Shown in pieces: positions 5,184 to 5,715 of a DNA stretch of 5,715 nucleotides. How positions within the stretch are numbered: position 1 is the stretch's first letter; each line of letters begins with the position of its first letter. The notes under the pieces are model-generated. The model ran no database searches. It was given only the letters and a program-made list of their open reading frames with translations, and was not told where the DNA came from. Source of the DNA: Verrucomicrobiota bacterium (GTDB lineage Bacteria > Verrucomicrobiota > Verrucomicrobiia > Chthoniobacterales > UBA10450). Both the position numbers and the translations under genes were made by a program. Location: contig QHNU01000157.1 of NCBI GenBank assembly GCA_003218525.1, positions 3,874 to 9,588 on the forward strand, read 5' to 3'.

Positions 5184-5715
5184 TTAGCCGGCGCGCTCGA
5201 TCAGGGCCTTGAAGCGTGGATCGTCGCGCAGGGGATTCCATTCCGGCTCGGCTCGTAATAATCCCGGCGTAGGTCCGTTTGGAATTCCGATCAAGGATTG
5301 CAATTGCTGAATCGCGAGATCGTTTTCACCGACCTGTGCGCTCACCGCCGCTGTCGTCGTGGCGATAATCGGACCATCTAACGAATCTCTCGCAATGGGA
5401 AGCAATTCCTCCGCCCGCCGCGCCTGACGGAGCGCATGCTCTTTATTTCCCAGGGCGGCATGAATAAGCGCGAGCATGGCCACCGTTTTGGCGTCCTCCG
5501 GCAATTCGATCAGATGACCTTGCACAATTTGGATCGCTTTTCCGAATTCCAAGCGCGCCGTTGTTTCATCACCGCGTCCACGCGCGATTAATCCAGCATA
5601 CCAACTCTTAGGGACGGTATAACCGTCGAGTGCCCCAGCGATGCCGCTCAGTCCGTTATCCTCCAGTTTTTCGTCCGCACAAGCAGTCAAAACGCGCTTA
5701 GCTTCGTCGTAATCG
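5184..5715 (-). CDS. TPR-repeat protein, C-terminal part (gene continues past window)
   Basis: Minus-strand frame open from the right edge to a TAA at 5184-5186; 176 residues are visible and the start lies outside. A TTG at 5688-5690 is in frame, but upstream codons read DYDEAKRVL, a natural TPR helix, so it is not the start. Numbered from that TTG, three helix-turn-helix units of TPR type are seen: 29-56 (WYAGLIARGRGDETTARLEF), 69-98 (around ALIHAALGNKEHALRQARRA) and 108-134 (around AQVGENDLAIQQLQSLI). The ending, IPNGPTPGLL then EPEWNPLRDDPRFKALIE, is known to me from the C-termini of long acidobacterial and verrucomicrobial proteins that join a Ser/Thr kinase, winged-helix or TolB-like N-terminus to TPRs. 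The missing part may therefore be such a signalling domain, which cannot be seen here. No membrane segment is visible. The role is probably protein-protein interaction; the partner is unknown. Confidence 0.82.
   Translation of the reverse strand, partial: DYDEAKRVLTACADEKLEDNGLSGIAGALDGYTVPKSWYAGLIARGRGDETTARLEFGKAIQIVQGHLIELPEDAKTVAMLALIHAALGNKEHALRQARRAEELLPIARDSLDGPIIATTTAAVSAQVGENDLAIQQLQSLIGIPNGPTPGLLRAEPEWNPLRDDPRFKALIERAG

Noticed and set aside
5172..5197. AGCGC...GCGCT as a terminator between msrB and the TPR gene
   Set aside because: Only 5 pairs around a 16-base loop, no T-tract on either side, and one arm lies within the TPR coding sequence.
1..5715. CRISPR arrays, insertion sequences, tRNA or rRNA genes
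   Set aside because: No direct-repeat arrays, transposase motifs, terminal repeats or RNA gene signatures were seen; nearly all the sequence is explained by coding regions.

Overview
The window looks like chromosomal, mid-50s % GC DNA from an uncultured or little-studied bacterium, most likely a soil-type Verrucomicrobiota (Chthoniobacterales or Ca. Udaeobacter-like). That placement is an inference. It rests on the order ribBA-ribH-nusB-ftsY, a short FtsY without an acidic N-terminal domain, weak Shine-Dalgarno use, and a TPR protein ending typical of verrucomicrobial and acidobacterial multidomain signalling proteins. No database search was possible.

Layout. Positions 1-1021 hold the 3' part of ribBA, whose start lies before the window. 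It is followed on the same strand by ribH (1049-1528), nusB (1531-1989), ftsY (about 2041-2889) and a 12-helix MFS transporter related to the POT/PTR2 family (2935-4491). Gaps are 2 to about 50 bases with no terminator visible, so these five genes are probably one transcription unit. msrB (4550-5173) follows on the same strand with its own candidate promoter just before its start codon. A partial TPR gene on the minus strand (5184-5715) runs into msrB tail to tail, with 10 bases between the two stop codons, and continues past the right edge.

How the genes work together. RibBA makes both riboflavin precursors (dihydroxybutanone phosphate and the GTP-derived pyrimidine). RibH joins the butanone phosphate to the pyrimidine to give 6,7-dimethyl-8-ribityllumazine. 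NusB is the rRNA antitermination factor often found beside ribH. FtsY is the SRP receptor that brings ribosomes making membrane proteins to the membrane, and the next gene encodes such a protein. MsrB carries an export signal or membrane anchor and probably repairs oxidised methionines outside the cytoplasm.

The window is mostly housekeeping and I see no clearly new multi-gene system. The points that deserve a second look are: the POT-like transporter that lacks the family's proton-coupling motifs; the zinc-less exported MsrB with an unusual second cysteine; a series of small inverted repeats at the gene junctions, strongest before ftsY; the uncertain ftsY start; and a possible leaderless msrB transcript. 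There is no gene-free stretch longer than 60 bases.
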